From Luidia sarsii (taxonomy: Eukaryota > Echinodermata > Asteroidea > Paxillosida > Luidiidae), in assembly GCA_949987565.1 (NCBI GenBank), contig OX465119.1, positions 10,426,441 through 10,490,440 on the forward strand: a stretch of 64,000 bases of DNA, written 5' to 3'. Position numbers and translations under genes: made by a program. This document shows positions 61,101 through 64,000 of the stretch, piece by piece; the stretch's first letter is position 1, and each line of letters starts with the position of its first letter. Below the pieces are notes generated by a model, which was not told the DNA's origin, made no database searches, and was given only the letters and a program-made list of their open reading frames with translations.

Positions 61101-62367
61101 CGTCCATGCGAGGGGGTAAGTGCCATATAGGCCTCTTCAGTACCATGTACATGTAAATTTTATTCTTCTGGTCAAAGCTTTAATCAGGCATGTAGTGACC
61201 ACATGCACTTGATTGATGGTAGCTCTACCATATAGTCTGGTCCCTTACCTTTCAAGCTCATCTTTCCAGTTGCAAATGACTGACAGTGGGCTCAGAATCA
61301 GGAACGGACCCCGGCTTTTACCAGAGCCAAAGAGGTATGTCATAAGGCCGATGGTCTACACAAAGGGAAAGAACAGGCAGTGTAGTATACTATCCACAGC
61401 AGGGTTTAGAACTATCATCAGGTCATCAGTTTAACATGATATGAATTGCTTTGATACTGAAGGTAAAAATAAGGGAGCATGTAAACTCAGCCCCAAACCA
61501 ACTCAGACCCAAAACAACTCAGACCCAAACCAACTCGGAAAGTACAAACCAACTCAGACCAAGTTGACGCGGTGCGGAGTTGGTAGTGCACTAGTGCCTG
61601 GGTCAGAGCTGAATCAAAACCAAAACAAAGATGGCAGATATTTATACTCATTTATCAGCCATCACTACATTAACACTAATGCTACAGTAACACTACAGTA
61701 CACTGTTACAGGCTTACCTGACATGTTTTGCCCAGTCCCATCTCATCACCAAGGATACATCCATGGTTTCTATAGTAACGTTGTATCAACCAATTCACAC
61801 CATCCATCTGATAGGGGCGATATGTGAGGCCTGCATGATTAACAATAACAGTTAAAACATAGACATGATAGATGATTGAATTTGATGATGAATGATTGAT
61901 ACTGATAATGATATGATACAGCAGTACAGTAGCTTGAGTCCCTCAATAAAAAAAAATTAAAAAAAGGAGGGGGGGGGGGCAAAAACAGTTGAAAGAAGCC
62001 GAAAACAATAAAGTTCCACAATCCACATTCCTTTCAGTTTCACATTGTTCCATGGTTATGCCTATAATACTATACTATACTAGTACTAGTACAGTAGTAG
62101 TAGTACTACTACTACTAGTACTACTACTAGTACTTGTTGTAGTAGTACTACTACTACTCGTACTTTCTACTACAAGTACTAGTACTCATGTCATAATACT
62201 ACTACTAGTAGTAGTAATACTATAGACTAGTAGACTAGTACTAAGTAGTGAGAGTAGACTAACTTACCAGACAGACCGAGTGTTTTCATTGCTTTTTCGT
62301 CCACAACATTCCGGCTTGCATTTTGCAATTCGCTCAGATCAGCAATTTTCTGACGGATCCTTTCCAT
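49107..62367 (-). CDS. CHD1L: CHD1L/ALC1-like SNF2 remodeller with macro and C-terminal BRCT domains, 24 exons
   Basis: Exons (high to low): 62367-62268, 61830-61718, 61355-61249, 59466-59352, 59012-58899, 58764-58608, 58158-58070, 57786-57717, 57613-57509, 57276-57106, 56401-56173, 55392-55242, 54849-54663, 54374-54285, 53983-53838, 53720-53620, 53421-53234, 52686-52588, 52367-52297, 51967-51853, 50891-50789, 50420-50166, 49731-49659, 49226-49107. All phases agree; 3069 nt give 1022 residues (human 897). Walker [10 protein letters not shown] (Lys about 68), DEAH 165-168, [37 protein letters not shown] and [10 protein letters not shown] show the two helicase lobes. [14 protein letters not shown] linker, [10 protein letters not shown] and a basic coiled region follow. 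The macro domain (about 719-875) has [27 protein letters not shown] and [18 protein letters not shown]. Human ALC1 slides nucleosomes when its macro domain binds poly(ADP-ribose). A BRCT domain follows at about 929-1018. Intron 8 is GC-AG and intron 22 is AT-AC. Confidence 0.95.
49285..49415 (+). mobile_element. tRNA-like SINE copy in the CHD1L-like last intron
   Basis: gcaaagactagttgtctatt, then gagctggatagctcagatga (A box) and caggttcaagcccc (B box). Confidence 0.7.
49732..50165 (-). other. U12-type AT-AC intron (CHD1L-like intron 22)
   Basis: Read on the minus strand, the exon ends ATTGC and the intron begins ATATCCTTTT, the U12 AT-AC donor consensus. The 3' end has TCCTTAAC (49750-49743), the U12 branch-site consensus, followed 11 nt later by the terminal AC before TTATGAC. 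No AG precedes the coding block in a workable phase. Splicing at these points gives RYIIAYDGDV, a continuous BRCT core. A 15-bp tandem repeat (about 4 units of ataaaggctataaat, 49770-49825) lies just inside the 3' part. Confidence 0.9.
51122..51382 (+). mobile_element. Penelope-like element: GIY-YIG endonuclease C-terminal fragment
   Basis: An open frame begins [20 protein letters not shown] and continues [39 protein letters not shown] and GND before TAA. The YVGET, KR.YGHR, H..L and QPHGLN pattern is typical of the GIY-YIG endonuclease at the C-terminus of Penelope-like retroelements. There is no reverse transcriptase part, so this is a 5'-truncated copy. It lies antisense in CHD1L-like intron 20 and is followed by its 3' region, ending at about 51715 with the conserved tail seen throughout the window. 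Confidence 0.85.
51383..51716 (+). mobile_element. 3' region and conserved tail of the Penelope-like element
   Basis: Pyrimidine-rich noncoding sequence leads to ttgtccttgtcact and then the motif gcctttgagaaaggtcctgc followed by taggatcgaaacgtcaggcc and cactaaatttt. This tail identifies the many solo fragments elsewhere as members of the same Penelope-like family. Confidence 0.8.
52880..53085 (+). mobile_element. tRNA-derived SINE, best copy, CHD1L-like intron 17
   Basis: The A box tagctcagatgg is at 53006-53017 and the B box ggttcaaatcc at 53050-53060. The ends ggctgga (53000-53006) and tccagtc (53064-53070) can pair as an acceptor stem. A non-tRNA leader (ccccggcaaagactagttga) precedes it. 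It is on the opposite strand to the gene. Confidence 0.75.
53485..53595. repeat. 37-bp tandem repeat, 3 units, in CHD1L-like intron 16
   Basis: The units begin at about 53486, 53523 and 53560 with ggattga(g/a)gtttct(a/t) and end near ccttctatat. They sit between exon 17 (ending at 53421) and exon 16 (53620). Confidence 0.85.
55378..56038 (-). repeat. 50-bp minisatellite carrying copies of the exon 12 acceptor in CHD1L-like intron 11
   Basis: Units of exactly 50 bp start at 55391, 55441 and so on to 55991 (13 units), alternating tta/tca variants (atcttTact, atcttCact). On the minus strand each unit contains ATCACTGCAG followed by AC(C/T)AGTGAAGATAAT, which is the genuine acceptor and first 15 nt of exon 12. 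The array therefore begins inside the exon and repeats its 3' splice site about 12 extra times upstream. Confidence 0.95.
56506..56980. mobile_element. About 475-bp MITE with inverted ends in CHD1L-like intron 10
   Basis: The left end cactatgaacatctaaatgg and the right end tttcacggtttagatgttca (then tagtg) are inverted. Subterminal gggtgaaaatgtcattt also pairs with its inverse. The interior has more ttcaccgtg-type inverted motifs and no frame. Confidence 0.8.
59050..59640 (+). mobile_element. Penelope-like tails near exons 4 and 5 of the CHD1L-like gene
   Basis: A diverged tail is at about 59080-59130 (gctaggatcgaaacattagg). A consensus solo tail is at 59583-59630 (gcctttgagaaaggtcctgc). Confidence 0.7.
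60103..60958 (+). mobile_element. Possible non-autonomous Helitron-like element in CHD1L-like intron 3
   Basis: The left part has the palindrome agctttttcgc / gcgaaaaagct (60103-60113, 60119-60129). The right end has a hairpin gtctgtt-agcc-aacagac (60929-60946) followed 8 nt later by ctag (60955-60958) and t. A 3' hairpin before CTAG is the Helitron signature. The interior has no frame but includes a B-box-like gggttcgaatcccg at about 60850. The canonical 5' TC end is not evident. Confidence 0.4.
62085..62232. repeat. (TAC/GTA)n self-complementary microsatellite in CHD1L-like intron 1
   Basis: Blocks of tactac and gtagta alternate around repeated actagt palindromes. The block ends about 30 bases from the exon 1 donor at 62268. 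Confidence 0.9.
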
Positions 62368-62399
62368 TATGACAGACTACTTGTACTGTAGTGACATTC

Positions 62400-64000
62400 A
62401 GTAGTAAGGAATTGAGACAAACTCGGCGATAACATTGACTTTTACTCAGTATTTACTGCCATAAATGGCAATTACGTGAGTGACAAGTGACTCACATGGA
62501 CAACTTGCTCAGACATGTCAAGGAAGCCGCGGCCCATGTTTACATGAATTCAACTATTGAGGGCGCTATTGTAGTCACACTGCAGCTCGATCGGGAATTA
62601 TTTTTCTCTTCAGTTGTCGGCCTAATGCCAGGTGATCGGCCGGCATGGTAATGGTGAAACCATGGTGACACTAGCAAAATGTAATCAACAAGTTTACGAA
62701 GATATTGTCATATTGACATCCTTTCTAGATAGAATTATGTTTAAGAAAAAATTAGATGATCATGTATAGAGAAAAGGGCAGCGATCGAGGCGAGCCAAAG
62801 CTGCTTATTATACTTATAGGCCAAACTGAGTGTGGGTTTCTTGTTTCTGTTTTACTGCAGATTATTTTTGTTAGGCCTAAGTATTTTCTTTTTTAGTTTT
62901 TAAGTGAAAAACCAAAACAGAAATTCTTATTCCGTATTGATAAAGCATTGACATGTGTATTAATTTAGTAAAGAAGTAGTCTTGAGACTTGTTTTGTGAC
63001 TGGTTTATTATACTTGGATAAAAAAAAATGGAATTTTGGCGTCTATGAAACCGAAGCCATGGGAGAGGTCAAGTCTAGGTAGCCTGGAGGGACAGATGAA
63101 CGTGTGAAGAAAGCCACGTGGGGGAATAGGGGCGTTTAATTTGAATGCGGCCTTGGGACAATACGAGCAAGCCATTGTTGAGACAAGCCTTTTATAATTG
63201 ATTTGGCTACACCATAAGACAGCTTTAGCAATAATTCTGGGGCTCAGTATTGAAGGGAATCGGTGAGTTTTATAGACTCAGCTGTATGCCCAGGTATTCC
63301 GATCGATGTACGTACTTACAATAGAGATCGTATGTGAGTGGTCCATACACTCGTGGGGTTTGAATTTTGGCGATTCGAGATTTGATCCTCATCGTCCGTT
63401 TCATAGCTCGCCCCCTTTAACCCTCGAAATTACTCCGTTTTCCCTGTCAAAAAATCATTACAATTATTTTGCCCAAATCAGCCGGCTGGATACTTTTGTT
63501 GGAATCAAGCACGAACATGCTAGCCCTGCGTGTATAATAAATGCGGGCGAGGCTGCCATCCGAGCCAATGTCATGCTACTCAGCATCCTGCAGACCTCAA
63601 TGTGGTGAACATTAACCTCACGCCCGCGGGCTAAGACATGGCAGCTCCGTCAGCCGAGTTCAGAAAATGTCCTCGGGTTTCAAATCTTGATTTCTTGACC
63701 AGGATCGAAGCACGACGCGGTGGCTACAGGGCCAAAACCTGAATCACTTATGTTTTTGCTTGCAGGTCGTCATCAGGCTTGGCGAAATAAAAATGCAACT
63801 GTGTCTCCAAGGAAGAGTGTGGTTTGAGGCAGAAAATTAATCGGGTTCATTTTGAATAGAATGCAGGAAGGTTATTCATTTGCATTACACTTGATAATGG
63901 CAACATTATCGCTACTTCCCGTTACTCCCAAGAACGAATCATTTTACACAAAGATTGATGAACGACGGCATGAGACTGTTATGTGATCTCCATGGTGACC
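62400..64000. other. Region upstream of the CHD1L-like start, no gene recognised
   Basis: It contains the presumptive CHD1L-like promoter and 5' flank. No TATA box or divergent first exon could be supported. A 100-codon plus frame at 63306-63608 has no recognisable motifs or splice context. Confidence 0.4.

Overview
The window is intron-rich animal nuclear DNA. It has GT-AG introns plus two GC-AG introns and one AT-AC (U12-type) intron, Penelope-like retroelements, tRNA-like SINEs, many MITEs, and unusually dense mini- and microsatellites. The proteins align well with vertebrate families, while the repeats look like those of marine invertebrates. I read it as an invertebrate, plausibly a deuterostome such as an echinoderm, hemichordate or lancelet, but the species cannot be fixed from sequence alone. 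No bacterial-type operons, CRISPR arrays or rRNA genes are present.

Layout from left to right. (1) At 740-881 (-) is the first coding exon of a gene that leaves the left edge, probably an SLC16-type (monocarboxylate transporter-like) MFS protein. (2) At 5597-10687 (-) is a complete five-exon TMEM179-like gene whose introns and 3' flank are filled with tandem repeats (21 bp, 5 bp, 51 bp and 4 bp units). A fragment of its exon 2 has been copied into the 21-bp array downstream. (3) At 15002-16288 (+) is an intronless GC-rich frame with an RD3 domain and a coding (GACAGG)n tract. (4) At 17375-30250 (-) is a complete 17-exon SLC44A1/CTL1-like choline transporter, convergent with the RD3-like gene. 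(5) 30.3-49 kb is mostly transposon debris and tandem repeats. It holds two phase-compatible exons of an unidentified membrane protein (42950-40858, -), an unidentified coding-like frame (46622-46385, -), a large inverted repeat pair (36.5 and 37.2 kb), a telomere-like inverted array (45.2-45.9 kb) and a 32-bp minisatellite (47.6-48.95 kb). (6) At 49107-62367 (-) is a complete 24-exon CHD1L/ALC1 chromatin remodeller. (7) In 62.4-64 kb I recognise no gene.

Most notable points. The CHD1L-like protein (1022 residues predicted) continues past the macro domain into a C-terminal BRCT domain that the human protein, as I know it, lacks. That BRCT domain is split by an AT-AC intron with textbook U12 donor and branch motifs. 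A 50-bp minisatellite in another CHD1L intron has copied the real 3' splice site of the next exon about 13 times. The genes look like independent housekeeping or neural genes, not a pathway cluster. Exon boundaries were derived by hand from splice consensus, phase and remembered family sequences, with no search or alignment.
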